Below, one piece after another: positions 9,699 through 18,923 of a DNA stretch of 45,556 nucleotides (its first letter is position 1; each line of letters starts with the position of its first letter). This stretch comes from an uncultured Pseudomonadota bacterium. Its GTDB lineage: Bacteria; Pseudomonadota; Gammaproteobacteria; Burkholderiales; SG8-41. The notes beneath the pieces are model-generated. The model was given only the letters and a program-made list of their open reading frames with translations. It searched no databases and was not told the DNA's origin. The stretch is from positions 1 through 45,556 of the forward strand of contig CAMPGR010000014.1 of the NCBI GenBank assembly GCA_946885605.1, read 5' to 3'. The position numbers and the translations under genes are program-made.

Positions 9699-10535
9699 AT
9701 GGCGTTCGATTCCCTCACCGCCGGGCCGGCACTTGCACTGCCGCGGCGTAGCCACAAGCCGCGGCGGCGCGGCGTCACGTCGATGATCGATTTTGGTCCC
9801 GATACTTTCGGATGGACGGGCGGCGAGCAAGGCATCCGCAACGTCCTCGAAGTCACTGCCGACTACATCGATTACGCGAAGATCTATGCGATGAACGCGC
9901 TCCTCATGCCCGGGGAGGTCGTGAAACGCGCGGCGCGTCTTTACCGCGATGCCGGCGTCACGCCGTTTGCGGGCGGCATCCTGTTCGAGTACGCGTGGCA
10001 GCGGAACGAGATCGAGCCATTGATCGTACTCCTCGCCCGCCTCGATATCGCCGGACTGGAGATCTCGGAGAACTACGTGACGCTCACCGACGAGGAGCGG
10101 GATCGCGCGATCGAGCGCTTCCAGAAGGCCGGGTTGAGCGTGGTGTACGAGTTCGGCCGCAAGAATCCCGAAGAGGCGATGAGCATCGCATACCTGGGCG
10201 ACATCGTAAGCGCGATGGCCGAGCACGGCATCCACCACGTGACGGTGGAGCAGTGCGAGATGGATCTCCTGGCGCGCGATGCGCCGGACGCCATTGCAAC
10301 GCTCGCGGCCCAGCCGTGGTTCGACCACGTCGTGATCGAAGCGGACCCGTACCGCTTTCCGCAGCAGCACGTGCAGCTCCTGCGCGACTTCGGTCCCGAG
10401 GCGAACCTCGCGAACATCACGCCCGGGCAGATCCTGCGGCTCGAAGGGTTCCGGCGCGGCATCGGCCGAGCGGTCAATTATTCGCTGCTCTCCGGGGATG
10501 CGTCCCACGCCGCCGGAAGCCACATGGGTTCTTGA
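9699..10535 (+). CDS. ComA-like phosphosulfolactate synthase family TIM-barrel protein
   Basis: The 278-residue product resembles the ComA family (PF02679). ComA itself joins sulfite to phosphoenolpyruvate in archaeal coenzyme M synthesis. Visible family features in order are RSHKPRRRGVT near the N terminus, YIDYAKI, FAGGILFEYA, GLEISENYVTLTDEE, VVYEFGRKNPE and NLANITPGQILRLEGFRRG at the C terminus. The KPRRRG motif supports the ATG at 9699 rather than 9783. The archaeal WGT after the first Lys is replaced here by YAMNA, so the substrate may differ. A coenzyme M role is unlikely in a betaproteobacterium. The downstream flavoprotein and aldolase suggest a catabolic role (inference). A terminator begins at the base after its stop codon. 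Confidence 0.8.
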   Translation: MAFDSLTAGPALALPRRSHKPRRRGVTSMIDFGPDTFGWTGGEQGIRNVLEVTADYIDYAKIYAMNALLMPGEVVKRAARLYRDAGVTPFAGGILFEYAWQRNEIEPLIVLLARLDIAGLEISENYVTLTDEERDRAIERFQKAGLSVVYEFGRKNPEEAMSIAYLGDIVSAMAEHGIHHVTVEQCEMDLLARDAPDAIATLAAQPWFDHVVIEADPYRFPQQHVQLLRDFGPEANLANITPGQILRLEGFRRGIGRAVNYSLLSGDASHAAGSHMGS

Positions 10536-10564
10536 CTCGCCGCGCGCGTGGGCGGGCTTTTTTT
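10536..10564 (+). terminator. Rho-independent terminator after the ComA-like gene
   Basis: A 6-bp stem, CTCGCC pairing with GGCGGG (one T-G pair), encloses a 9-nt loop. One C and seven T residues follow. It begins at the base after the stop codon and ends 20 bp before the tcuA-like start, so it should separate or attenuate transcription between the two genes. Confidence 0.7.
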
Positions 10565-10584
10565 CATACAACCAGAGGAAGGCA

Positions 10585-12090
10585 ATGAACACCAGCATCT
10601 TTGGCAATCCTGACGTCATCGTCGTGGGCGCGGGCAACGCCGCGGCCTGCGCGGCGCTCGCCGCGCGTGAGAACGGCGCCTCGGTCATCATGCTCGAAGC
10701 CGCGCCGGTCGAGGACTGCGGCGGCAACAGCCGCTACACGGCGGGATTGATGCGCGTGGTGTACAACGGCGTGGACGACCTCGCCCAGTTGATCCCCGAC
10801 CTCACGGAAGATGAAAAGAAGACGCACGACTTCGGCGCCTACACCGCCGACAATTATTTCGACGACATGGGGCGCATCACGCAGTACCGCACCGATCCCG
10901 ACCTGTGCGAAATCCTCATTTCGAAGAGCTTCGAGACGCTGGTGTGGCTGCGCAAGAAGGGTGTCAAGTTCCAGGCGAGCTACGGCCGGCAGTCCTACAA
11001 GATCGACGACAAGCGCTTCAAGTTCTGGGGCGGGCTTGCGGCGGAGGCCTGGGGCGGCGGCCCGGGGCTGGTCGACAACGAGCACAAGGCCTGCGCGCGC
11101 GAAGGCATCACGATCTTCTACGAGACGCCGGCGATCGCGCTCCTGACCGACGACGACGGAAGAGTGATCGGCGTGCGCGCGAAGCATAAAGGCAAGAACG
11201 TGTCGATTCCCGCAAAAGCGGTCGTGCTCGCGTGCGGCGGCTTCGAGTCGAATGCGGAGATGCGCACGCGTTACCTGGGCCCCGGCTGGGATCTCGCGAA
11301 AGTGCGCGGCACCCGCTACAACACCGGTCTCGGCATCAACATGGCGCTCGACGTGGGCGCGCTTTCCTACGGCCACTGGTCGGGCTGCCACGCGGTAGGC
11401 TGGGACTTGAACGCCCCGCCGTTCGGCGATCTCTCGGTCGGCGACAACTTCCAGAAGCACAGCTATCCTTGGGGCATCATGGTGAACGCCCGCGGTGAGC
11501 GCTTCGTGGACGAAGGCGCGGACTTCCGCAATTACACCTATGCGAAGTACGGGCGGGTGGTGCTGGAGCAGCCGGGCATGTTCGCGTGGCAGATCTTCGA
11601 CGCGAAAATCATCCCCGTGCTGCGCGACGAATACCGCATCAAGCGCGTCACCAAGGTGCGCGCGGAGACGCTGGAAGAGCTGGTGAAGAAGCTCGAGGGC
11701 GTGAACGCGGAAGCGTGCCTGCGCGAGATCCAGGAATACAACAAGGCGGTGCGCACCGACACCCCTTTCAACATGGCGATCAAGGATGGCCGCTGCACCG
11801 TCGGGCTCAAGATCAACAAGTCCAATTGGGCGAACACGGTCGACACGGCGCCGTTCGAAGCTTACGCAGTCACCTGCGGCGTCACCTTCAGCTTCGGCGG
11901 CGTCAAGGTGAGCACCCAGGGCGAAGTCGAGGACACTGCCGGCAAGCCGATTCCGGGTCTCTACGCCGCGGGCGAAATGGTCGGCGGCATCTTCTATCAC
12001 AACTATCCCGGCGGCACGGGGCTCACGTCCGGGGCGGTGTTCGGCAAGCTCGCAGGCACGAGCGCCGGGGCTTACGTGAAGGCGAGGTAA
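10585..12090 (+). CDS. tcuA: FAD-dependent tricarballylate dehydrogenase-like flavoprotein (TcuA family)
   Basis: This is a 501-residue member of the fumarate reductase/succinate dehydrogenase flavoprotein superfamily. The N-terminal FAD-binding motif is VIVVGAGNAAACAALAARE, followed by LEAAPVEDCGGNSRYTAG. The C-terminal FAD motif is GLYAAGEMVGG, with NYPGGTGLTSGAVFGK near the end. Length and motifs fit TcuA, which oxidises tricarballylate to cis-aconitate. The usual electron partner TcuB and transporter TcuC are not adjacent, so the substrate is uncertain and the symbol marks the family only. The ATG at 10585 is chosen because GAGGAAGG lies just upstream; the frame extends further left but across the terminator. 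The aldolase-fold gene follows 38 bp later. Confidence 0.85.
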   Translation: MNTSIFGNPDVIVVGAGNAAACAALAARENGASVIMLEAAPVEDCGGNSRYTAGLMRVVYNGVDDLAQLIPDLTEDEKKTHDFGAYTADNYFDDMGRITQYRTDPDLCEILISKSFETLVWLRKKGVKFQASYGRQSYKIDDKRFKFWGGLAAEAWGGGPGLVDNEHKACAREGITIFYETPAIALLTDDDGRVIGVRAKHKGKNVSIPAKAVVLACGGFESNAEMRTRYLGPGWDLAKVRGTRYNTGLGINMALDVGALSYGHWSGCHAVGWDLNAPPFGDLSVGDNFQKHSYPWGIMVNARGERFVDEGADFRNYTYAKYGRVVLEQPGMFAWQIFDAKIIPVLRDEYRIKRVTKVRAETLEELVKKLEGVNAEACLREIQEYNKAVRTDTPFNMAIKDGRCTVGLKINKSNWANTVDTAPFEAYAVTCGVTFSFGGVKVSTQGEVEDTAGKPIPGLYAAGEMVGGIFYHNYPGGTGLTSGAVFGKLAGTSAGAYVKAR

Positions 12091-12128
12091 CGCTCGCTGG
12101 TTCATTGACATCCACTGGAGGATTCGCG

Positions 12129-12905
12129 ATGAATGCACTCGCAATCAAGATCGACAAACCCGTACGCGATCAGGTGAGCAAGGAGGAATGGGAAACGCGC
12201 GTCAACCTCGCCGCGTGCTACCGCCTCATGCACGAGTTCGGGATGGTGGAGATGGTGGCAAACCACATCTCCGCCCGCGTCCCGGGGACCGAGAACGAGT
12301 TCCTCATCAACCCGTACGGCATGCTCTACGAGGAGATGACGGCCTCGAGCATGATCCGCATCGACCTCGAAGGAAACGTGCTCTTCAACGCAACCGACTA
12401 CGGGGTCAACCAGGCGGGCTACGTCATCCACAGCGCGATACACGCTGCGCGTCACGATGTCGACTGCATCATTCACACCCACACGCTCGCCGGCATGGCG
12501 GTCTCGGCGATGAAGTGCGGCGTCATGCCGGTCGCGCAATCGTCCATGCGCTTTACCGACATCGCGTATCACGACTACGAGGGGGTGGCGCTGCGGCTCG
12601 ATGAGCGCGAGCGGCTGGTGCAGAACCTCGGGAGCCGCGAAGCGATGGTGCTGCGCAATCATGGACTCCTCACCGTCGCGCAGAGCATTCCGGAATGCTT
12701 CAACAACATGTATCGCCTGGAGCGAGCATGTCAGCTGCAGGTGATGGCGTTGTCCTGCAACACCGAGCTCACGCTTCCGCCTGCGGAGGTGGTGCAGTAC
12801 ACGAATCACCAGATGAAGCCCGGCGTGCGGCGCCGCTTCGGGCTCCTCGAGTGGCCGGCGCTGCTCCGCAAGCTCGACCGCATCGATCCCACGTATCGCG
12901 ACTAA
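12129..12905 (+). CDS. Class II aldolase/adducin family protein
   Basis: This 258-residue protein has the class II aldolase fold. The zinc-ligand motif HTHTLAG (about residue 117) and a later VLRNHGLLT fit the metal-binding histidines. NHISARVPG and FLINPYGMLYEEM near the N terminus are the usual substrate-loop motifs. Enzymes of this fold act as zinc-dependent aldolases or decarboxylases on small hydroxy acids or sugar phosphates. The start is firm: GGAGG lies 7 nt before the ATG. It is 38 bp behind the TcuA-like gene and almost certainly co-transcribed, which suggests it handles a product or precursor of the flavoprotein reaction (inference). Confidence 0.88.
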   Translation: MNALAIKIDKPVRDQVSKEEWETRVNLAACYRLMHEFGMVEMVANHISARVPGTENEFLINPYGMLYEEMTASSMIRIDLEGNVLFNATDYGVNQAGYVIHSAIHAARHDVDCIIHTHTLAGMAVSAMKCGVMPVAQSSMRFTDIAYHDYEGVALRLDERERLVQNLGSREAMVLRNHGLLTVAQSIPECFNNMYRLERACQLQVMALSCNTELTLPPAEVVQYTNHQMKPGVRRRFGLLEWPALLRKLDRIDPTYRD

Positions 12906-12933
12906 CCGCTCGACATTCCCGACAGAGGCGCGC

Positions 12934-13923
12934 ATGGAAGCGTACTGCGCGCCGCCGTGGCTTCCGGGCGGGCATCTGCAGACGATCTACCCTGCCATGC
13001 TCATGCCGCAGCCCGCGGTCGCGTATCGCCGCGAGCGCTGGGAGACGCCGGACGGAGATTTCATCGACCTCGACCGCGTGGGCGAGCCAAAGCAAGGATC
13101 GAGGATCAAGGATCGCGAATCAACAAGCGAGGCGCCGCTCGTCGTGCTGTTTCACGGGCTCGAGGGCTGCTCGACGAGCCACTATGCCCTTGCGTTGATG
13201 CGCGCGATTCGTGCACGCGCGTGGCGTGGCATCGTCGTTCATTTCCGCGGCTGCAGCGGTGAACCGAACCGGAGGCCGCGCGCCTACCATTCGGGCGACA
13301 CTGACGAAGTGGACTGGATCCTGCGGCGGCTGCAGGACGAGCGGGGAGAAGCTCCGCTCTATGCCGCAGGCGTCTCGCTCGGCGGCAACGTGCTCCTCAA
13401 GTGGCTCGGCGAGCGCGGCACGGCCGCTCAGCGGCTCGTCACGCGCGGGTGCGCGGCGTCGGCCCCGATGGACCTCATGAGCGCAGGCGAAGCGCTGGGA
13501 CGGGGATTCAACCTGGTCTACGCGCGGCATTTCCTCGCGCCGCTCAAGCGCAAGTCGGCGCGCATGCTGGCGTCGCACCCGGGGCTCTTCGATCTCGAGC
13601 GCGCGCTCGCCGCACGCACGCTGCGCGAGTTCGATGATGTGGTCACGGCGCCGCTCCACGGGTTTCGCGATACCGACGACTACTGGACGCGCGCGAGCAG
13701 CAAGCCGCTCCTCTCCCGCATCTCTGTGCCCACGCTCATGGTCAACGCGCGGAACGACCCTTTTCTGCCCGCGCACGCCCTCCCGCGCGCCGATGAAGTC
13801 TCGCCCCGGGTAGCCATCGATTTTCCGGCGCAGGGCGGGCACGCGGGCTTCGTCACCGGAAGATTTCCCGGGCGCCTCGACTGGCTTCCGCATCGCATGC
13901 TCGACTTTTTCTCCGGAACCTGA
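12934..13923 (+). CDS. YheT-family alpha/beta hydrolase
   Basis: This 329-residue alpha/beta-fold hydrolase is of the YheT/ABHD type. The nucleophile elbow is GVSLGGN with Ser148. VVLFHGLEGCSTSHY forms the oxyanion region, VHFRGCSGEPNR follows, and the charge-relay His is in GGHAGFVTGRFPG near the C terminus. The opening APPWLPGGHLQTIYP is the YheT family signature. Physiological substrates of this family are unknown. An insert of about 14 residues (residues 52-65) after the first strands is encoded by a heptamer repeat array and looks like an in-frame repeat invasion. It lies 28 bp downstream of the aldolase gene but is probably functionally separate. Confidence 0.93.
   Translation: MEAYCAPPWLPGGHLQTIYPAMLMPQPAVAYRRERWETPDGDFIDLDRVGEPKQGSRIKDRESTSEAPLVVLFHGLEGCSTSHYALALMRAIRARAWRGIVVHFRGCSGEPNRRPRAYHSGDTDEVDWILRRLQDERGEAPLYAAGVSLGGNVLLKWLGERGTAAQRLVTRGCAASAPMDLMSAGEALGRGFNLVYARHFLAPLKRKSARMLASHPGLFDLERALAARTLREFDDVVTAPLHGFRDTDDYWTRASSKPLLSRISVPTLMVNARNDPFLPAHALPRADEVSPRVAIDFPAQGGHAGFVTGRFPGRLDWLPHRMLDFFSGT
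13087..13128 (+). repeat. In-frame heptamer repeat array inside the hydrolase gene
   Basis: Three RAGGATC heptamers lie head to tail at 13094-13114. Degenerate units flank them: CCAAAGC, GCGAATC and AACAAGC. Six units make 42 nt, exactly 14 codons, so the reading frame is kept. The encoded stretch is Gly/Ser/Lys/Arg-rich and unlike the rest of the protein. Confidence 0.7.
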
Positions 13924-13970
13924 ATCGTCAACCGGCTGTCACAAACCCCAACCACTTCTCATACGCCAAA

Positions 13971-15347
13971 ATGAACAAACTCCCTCCCGAAATCTTCAAG
14001 GCATATGACGTGCGCGGTATCGTCGGACGCACGCTGACTCCTCCCATCGTCGAAGCGATCGGCCAGGCGATTGGCACCGAATCGCTCGAGCGCAAGTGCA
14101 AGGGCGTCGCGATCGGCCGCGACGGCCGGCTCTCAGGCCCCGAGCTTGCCGCGGCGCTTGCGCGCGGGCTGCAAAAGAGCGGCGTGGACGTGATCGACGT
14201 CGGGCAGGTCGCAACGCCCATGCTCTACTTTGCCGCACACCATCTCGAAACGCTCTCGGGCGTATCGGTGACCGGCTCGCACAATCCGCCCGATTACAAC
14301 GGGCTCAAGATGATGGTCGCCGGGGAGACGCTGTGGGGGGATGCGATACAGGCGCTGCGACAACGCATCGAGCGCGGCAGACTCGCGCAAGGATCCGGCA
14401 GCTACCGCGAGCAGTCGATCCGCGAGCCCTATTTGAAGCGCATCACGGAGGACGTACGGCTCGCGCGGCGCATGTCGGTCGTGGTCGATTGCGGCAATGG
14501 CGTCGCGGGCGGCACCGCTCCGGAACTCTATCGTCGCCTTGGGTGCGAGGTCACCGAGCTTTTCTGCGAAGTGGACGGCCGGTTTCCCAACCACCATCCG
14601 GATCCGTCCCAGCCCAAGAACCTGGAGGATCTCAAGCGCGCGCTCGCCGAGGGCAAGGGCGAGATCGGTTTCGCGTTCGATGGGGATGGCGATCGTCTCG
14701 GCGTCGTGACGAAAAACGGGACGATCATTTATCCCGACAGGTTGCTCATGCTGCTTGCTGCGGATGTGCTCAAGCGCCAGCCGGGCGCGCAGATCATCTT
14801 CGACGTGAAATCCACCCGGAACCTTTTCAGCTGGGTGCGCGAGCACGGCGGCAAGCCGCTGCTGTGGAAGACGGGCCACTCGCTCATCAAGCAGAAGCTG
14901 AAGGAGACCGGCGCCGCCCTCGCCGGCGAGATGAGCGGCCACTTCTTCTTCAAGGAACGCTGGTACGGCTTCGACGATGCGCTCTACGGCGGCGCGCGGC
15001 TCCTCGAGATCCTGTCACAGCAAGACGATCCGACCGCGGTGCTGGAAAGCCTGCCCGACGCGGTATCGACGCCCGAGCTGCACGTTCCGCTCGCCGAGGG
15101 CGAAAACTTCACGCTGATCGAGAGACTGCGGCAAACCGCGCGTTTCGAGGGCGCGAAGGACATCATCACCATCGACGGCCTCCGTGTCGAGTACGATGAC
15201 GGTTTCGGTCTCGCGCGTCCTTCCAACACCACCCCGGTGGTCGTGCTGCGCTTCGAAGCGGACAACGAGGCGGCGCTGAAGCGCATCCAGGAAGACTTCC
15301 GGCGTGCAATCGAGGCCGTGAAGCCCGGCATCCGCCTGCCGTTCTAG
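13971..15347 (+). CDS. algC: Phosphomannomutase/phosphoglucomutase
   Basis: This 458-residue alpha-D-phosphohexomutase interconverts hexose 1- and 6-phosphates for nucleotide-sugar, LPS and exopolysaccharide synthesis. Domain landmarks are in order: the catalytic phosphoserine Ser103 in VTGSHNPPDYNGLKM, the magnesium loop FAFDGDGDRLGVV, the sugar-binding loop GEMSGHFFFKERW and the C-terminal phosphate-binding RPSNTTPVVVLRFE. Start FKAYDVRGIVG is characteristic. Length matches the AlgC/ManB group (about 460). Dual mannose/glucose specificity is inferred from the family. It is convergent with the cupin gene, with only 19 bp between stops and no clear terminator. Confidence 0.95.
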   Translation: MNKLPPEIFKAYDVRGIVGRTLTPPIVEAIGQAIGTESLERKCKGVAIGRDGRLSGPELAAALARGLQKSGVDVIDVGQVATPMLYFAAHHLETLSGVSVTGSHNPPDYNGLKMMVAGETLWGDAIQALRQRIERGRLAQGSGSYREQSIREPYLKRITEDVRLARRMSVVVDCGNGVAGGTAPELYRRLGCEVTELFCEVDGRFPNHHPDPSQPKNLEDLKRALAEGKGEIGFAFDGDGDRLGVVTKNGTIIYPDRLLMLLAADVLKRQPGAQIIFDVKSTRNLFSWVREHGGKPLLWKTGHSLIKQKLKETGAALAGEMSGHFFFKERWYGFDDALYGGARLLEILSQQDDPTAVLESLPDAVSTPELHVPLAEGENFTLIERLRQTARFEGAKDIITIDGLRVEYDDGFGLARPSNTTPVVVLRFEADNEAALKRIQEDFRRAIEAVKPGIRLPF

Positions 15348-15366
15348 CAGGCGGCCTCTCTCCGGG

Positions 15367-15852
15367 TTACTTCGACGGACGCGTCTTGAGCGCGTCCAGG
15401 CTCACGTATTCGTTCACCCCGTCGGTGCGATAGCGCCGCATGCGGAGGCGCGGATAGTCGCACACGTCGTACGGCAGGCGATTGCCGCCGACGAGGTACA
15501 CCAGGTCTTCCGCGTTCGGGTTGAAGAGGTTATGCGGCAGAGAGCCGGAAACGAAGCCCATGAAGTCGCCGGCGCCGACCTCGTATTGCCCGTCGCCGAT
15601 CTCCGCCACCCCGCGTCCCGAGAGGATGTAGATCCACTCTTCGTCGTGATGGTGAAAATGAAGCACACTGCTGCGGCGCCCCTGCGCGAGCCTGACGAGA
15701 TGTACGCCGAGGGTGCTCAAGCCGGCCGCGTCGCCCAGCGAGCGCGTATGCCGCACCGCTTCGGAATCGAGCGCATGCACCCGTCTTTCTTCGGGCAGCG
15801 ACTCGATGTCTTTCGCCGTCAGTAGCGGTGGAACCGGCGAGGATGCCGCCAT
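15367..15852 (-). CDS. Cupin-domain protein
   Basis: This 161-residue protein has a single conserved beta-barrel cupin domain. Motif 1 is HFHHHDEEWIYILSGRG with the metal-ligand His and Glu residues. Motif 2 is GDFMGFVSGSLPHNLFN with the last His. A metal-dependent sugar or acid isomerase/dioxygenase-like or purely ligand-binding role is possible; the substrate is unknown. AGGAGG lies just upstream of the ATG, confirming the start. It lies 56 bp downstream of alaS on the same strand, and could be the last gene of the recA-alaS run or have its own promoter. Confidence 0.9.
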   Translation of the reverse strand: MAASSPVPPLLTAKDIESLPEERRVHALDSEAVRHTRSLGDAAGLSTLGVHLVRLAQGRRSSVLHFHHHDEEWIYILSGRGVAEIGDGQYEVGAGDFMGFVSGSLPHNLFNPNAEDLVYLVGGNRLPYDVCDYPRLRMRRYRTDGVNEYVSLDALKTRPSK

Positions 15853-15908
15853 GCGCGCCTCCTATTGATTCTCATTTCTACGACGCTCGTTAGTGGCCCG
15901 CTATCGAA

Positions 15909-18533
15909 TCAGAGCCGCTGTTCGACCCATGCCCGCACGGATTCGAGCGCCTGCGGCAGTCTCGTGGGATCGGTTCCGCCCGCCTGCGCCATGTCGGCGC
16001 GGCCACCTCCCTTGCCGCCCACCTGCTGCGCGACGTGATTGACCAGTTCGCCGGCCTTCACCTTGGCGGTGATGTCCGGCGTCACGCCGGCGATCAAGGA
16101 AACCTTTCCGCCGTTTGCCGCCGCGAGGACGACGGCCGCGGATTTGAGCTTGTCCTTCAACCTGTCGACCGCCTCGCGCAACGCCTTCGCGTCGGCGCCT
16201 TCGATCGCCGCGGCCACCACCTTGACGCCCTTCACCGCCACGGCCTGCTCCGCAAGCTCGTCCCCGCGCGTGGCCGCGAGCTTCGATTTGATGCGCGCGA
16301 GCTCTTTCTCCAGCGCGCGGTTCTGCTCCTGGAGCGCCGCGAGACGCTGGCGCACGCCCACAAGATTCACTTCGCGGAAGCCGGCTTCGGACGCAAGCTC
16401 CGCCACCGCTTTCTCCATGGATTGCACCCAGGCGAGGGCCCCTTCGCCGGTCGTCGCTTCGATCCGCCGCACGCCAGCCGCGACCCCGGACTCGGAGATT
16501 ATCTTGAAGAAGCCGATGTCGCCGGTGCGCTTCACGTGCGTGCCGCCGCACAGCTCGCGCGAAGTCCCGATGTCGAGCACGCGCACCTCGTCGCCGTACT
16601 TGTCGCCGAAGAAGGCGAGCGCGCCGGCCTTCGCCGCTTCATCGAACTTCATGATGCGCGCGGTCGTCGCGACGTTGGCGAGAATCTCGGCGTTCACGAT
16701 CGCTTCCACGCGCCGGATCTGCTCGTCGGTCAGCGGCTCGTTGTGCGAGAAATCGAAACGGGTGCGCTCCGCATCGACGAGCGAGCCTTTCTGCTGGACG
16801 TGCGGCCCCAGCACTTCGCGCAGCGCCTTGTGCATGAGGTGCGTCGCCGAGTGGTTGCGCATCGTGCGTGCGCGCCGCTCGACATCGACCACGGCGAGGA
16901 CCGTGTCCCCGACCTTGAGTCGTCCCGTGCGCAGCACGCCTTTGTGCCCGAATACGGTCGGCTGGATCTTCTGCGTGTCCTCGACCACGAAGGTCCCGTT
17001 TACGCCGGCAAGCTCGCCACGGTCTCCGACCTGCCCGCCCGCCTCGGCATAGAAAGGCGTGCGGTCGAGCACGACGATCCCGCCCGAGCCGGCGCCGAGC
17101 TCCGCCACCTGCACCCCTTCCTTGTCGTAGAGCGCGACGACCTTTGCCTCGAGCTGCAGCGCGTCGTAGCCGTGAAATTCGGTCGCCGCACCTCGGTACT
17201 CGAGGCTCGCTGCCGCGGTAAACCTGGAGGCGGCGCGGGCGCGCTCGCGCTGCCTTTCCATGGCGGCCTCGAAGCCAGCGTAATCGACACGGACGTTGCG
17301 CTCGCGTGCGATGTCGGCGGTCAGGTCCACGGGGAAGCCGAAGGTGTCGTAGAGCTGGAACACGGTCTCGCCGTCGAGCATGCGGTCTTCCCGGTTGAGC
17401 GCGGCTTCGAGCACCTTCATGCCGTTGGCAAGCGTCTCCGCGAACCGCTCTTCCTCCTGTTTCAACACCTGCGACACGCGCTCGGCGGCTTTCGGGAGCT
17501 CGGGATACGCTTCACCCATCGCGAGCACGAGGGCGGGAACGAGGCGATGGAAGAAGGGGTCCGTCTGGCCCAGCTTGTAGCCGTGCCGGATCGCCCGGCG
17601 AATGATGCGGCGCAGGACGTAGCCGCGCCCCTCGTTCGACGGAATGACACCGTCGACGATCAGGAAGCTGCAGGCACGGATGTGATCGGCGATGACCTTG
17701 AGCGAGTTGCTGCTGTAATCCTTGCCGTGCGTCTCGCGCGCCGCGGCCTTGATCAGATCCTGGAAGAGATCGATCTCGTAATTCGAATGCACGCCCTGCA
17801 GCACCGCCGCGATGCGCTCGAGCCCCATTCCGGTATCGACCGAGGGCTTGGGCAGCGGGTGCATCGTGCCATGCTCATCGCGGTTGAACTGCATGAAGAC
17901 GAGATTCCAGATCTCGACGAAGCGGTCGCCATCGGCGTCCTTCGACCCCGGCGGGCCGCCCGGTATGCCCGGGCCGTGATCCCAGAAGATCTCGCTGCAC
18001 GGCCCGCACGGCCCGGTATCCGCCATCTGCCAGAAGTTGTCGCTCTGGTACCTCGGGGCGCCGGGCTTGTCGCCGATGCGCACGCAGCGCTCCTCCGGCA
18101 CGCCGATCTCCTTCGTCCAGATGTCGTACGCCTCGTCGTCTTCGTGATACACGGTCGCCCACATGCGCTCGGGGTCCAGGCCGTAGACCCCTGTCAGGAG
18201 CTCCCATGCATAGCGGATCGCCTCGCTTTTGAAGTAGTCGCCGAAGCTGAAGTTGCCGAGCATCTCGAAGAACGTGTGGTGCCGCGCGGTGTACCCGACG
18301 TTTTCGAGATCGTTGTGCTTGCCGCCCGCGCGCACGCAGCGCTGCGCGCTGGCGGCGCGCACGTAGGCGCGCTTCTCGTGCCCGAGAAAGACGTCCTTGA
18401 ACTGCACCATGCCCGAATTGGTGAAGAGCAGCGTCGGGTCGTTGGCCGGCACGAGCGGGCTCGACGGCACGACCGTATGCCCCCGGTCGGCGAAATAATT
18501 CAGAAATGCCTTGCGAATCTCGCTGCTTTTCAT
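15909..18533 (-). CDS. alaS: Alanine-tRNA ligase
   Basis: This is a full-length 874-residue AlaRS (E. coli 876). The class II catalytic core starts at [20 protein letters not shown], with motif 2 around [18 protein letters not shown]. The editing domain has the zinc-binding [11 protein letters not shown] and CGGTH signatures, and the C-Ala domain ends in [11 protein letters not shown], as in bacterial AlaRS. It charges tRNA-Ala and clears mischarged Ser and Gly. It is 36 bp downstream of the lipoprotein gene. The recA-recX-alaS order is widespread in proteobacteria. A long open frame on the opposite strand is a shadow of this gene. Confidence 0.98.
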   Translation of the reverse strand: MKSSEIRKAFLNYFADRGHTVVPSSPLVPANDPTLLFTNSGMVQFKDVFLGHEKRAYVRAASAQRCVRAGGKHNDLENVGYTARHHTFFEMLGNFSFGDYFKSEAIRYAWELLTGVYGLDPERMWATVYHEDDEAYDIWTKEIGVPEERCVRIGDKPGAPRYQSDNFWQMADTGPCGPCSEIFWDHGPGIPGGPPGSKDADGDRFVEIWNLVFMQFNRDEHGTMHPLPKPSVDTGMGLERIAAVLQGVHSNYEIDLFQDLIKAAARETHGKDYSSNSLKVIADHIRACSFLIVDGVIPSNEGRGYVLRRIIRRAIRHGYKLGQTDPFFHRLVPALVLAMGEAYPELPKAAERVSQVLKQEEERFAETLANGMKVLEAALNREDRMLDGETVFQLYDTFGFPVDLTADIARERNVRVDYAGFEAAMERQRERARAASRFTAAASLEYRGAATEFHGYDALQLEAKVVALYDKEGVQVAELGAGSGGIVVLDRTPFYAEAGGQVGDRGELAGVNGTFVVEDTQKIQPTVFGHKGVLRTGRLKVGDTVLAVVDVERRARTMRNHSATHLMHKALREVLGPHVQQKGSLVDAERTRFDFSHNEPLTDEQIRRVEAIVNAEILANVATTARIMKFDEAAKAGALAFFGDKYGDEVRVLDIGTSRELCGGTHVKRTGDIGFFKIISESGVAAGVRRIEATTGEGALAWVQSMEKAVAELASEAGFREVNLVGVRQRLAALQEQNRALEKELARIKSKLAATRGDELAEQAVAVKGVKVVAAAIEGADAKALREAVDRLKDKLKSAAVVLAAANGGKVSLIAGVTPDITAKVKAGELVNHVAQQVGGKGGGRADMAQAGGTDPTRLPQALESVRAWVEQRL

Positions 18534-18569
18534 CGAATGTCCTGACTGGCGCGGAGGTGCCGTGTGGCC

Positions 18570-18923
18570 CTACCGCAGCCGTTTCGTTTCCTCAACTCTC
18601 AACCCGATCGACTGCCCGCCGACGATGGCGGTGCTTCTCACGATGCCCTTCAGCGCGACGTCGGAATTGAGCGGCGGCAGCGTGTCGTTCGTCATGACCG
18701 TGATATCGGCGCCGTCATCGCGCACGACATACGCCTGCCCCAGTATCGGCAGCTTGATGACGTCGACCACCTTGCCCTTGATCTTCACTTCCTTACCCTC
18801 GAAGCTTCCGGGTGCAGCCACGATCTCCTTGATCGGCGTATACCCGAACGGCAGATAGTCGCAGCCCGCGAGCGAAAAAAGCGCCACGAAAGCGGCGACC
18901 GGAATAGCCTTATACGTTCTCAT
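18570..18923 (-). CDS. Small lipoprotein, probable OB-fold
   Basis: This 117-residue protein has a lipoprotein signal peptide: MRTYK, a hydrophobic core and the lipobox LAGC at about residue 21. The mature part is strand-rich (KEVKIKGKVVDVIKL, QAYVVRDDGADITVMT, VALKGIVRS), which suggests a small OB-like beta barrel of the type seen in bacterial periplasmic lipoproteins. I recognise no named family. GGAG lies 7 nt before the ATG. It overlaps the end of recX by 14 bp, so translation is probably coupled to recX. Its function and relation to RecA/RecX are unknown. Confidence 0.85.
   Translation of the reverse strand: MRTYKAIPVAAFVALFSLAGCDYLPFGYTPIKEIVAAPGSFEGKEVKIKGKVVDVIKLPILGQAYVVRDDGADITVMTNDTLPPLNSDVALKGIVRSTAIVGGQSIGLRVEETKRLR

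Noticed and set aside
16035..18545. Open frame of about 836 codons on the plus strand opposite alaS
   Set aside because: Antisense shadow of a fully recognisable alaS; no motif of its own.
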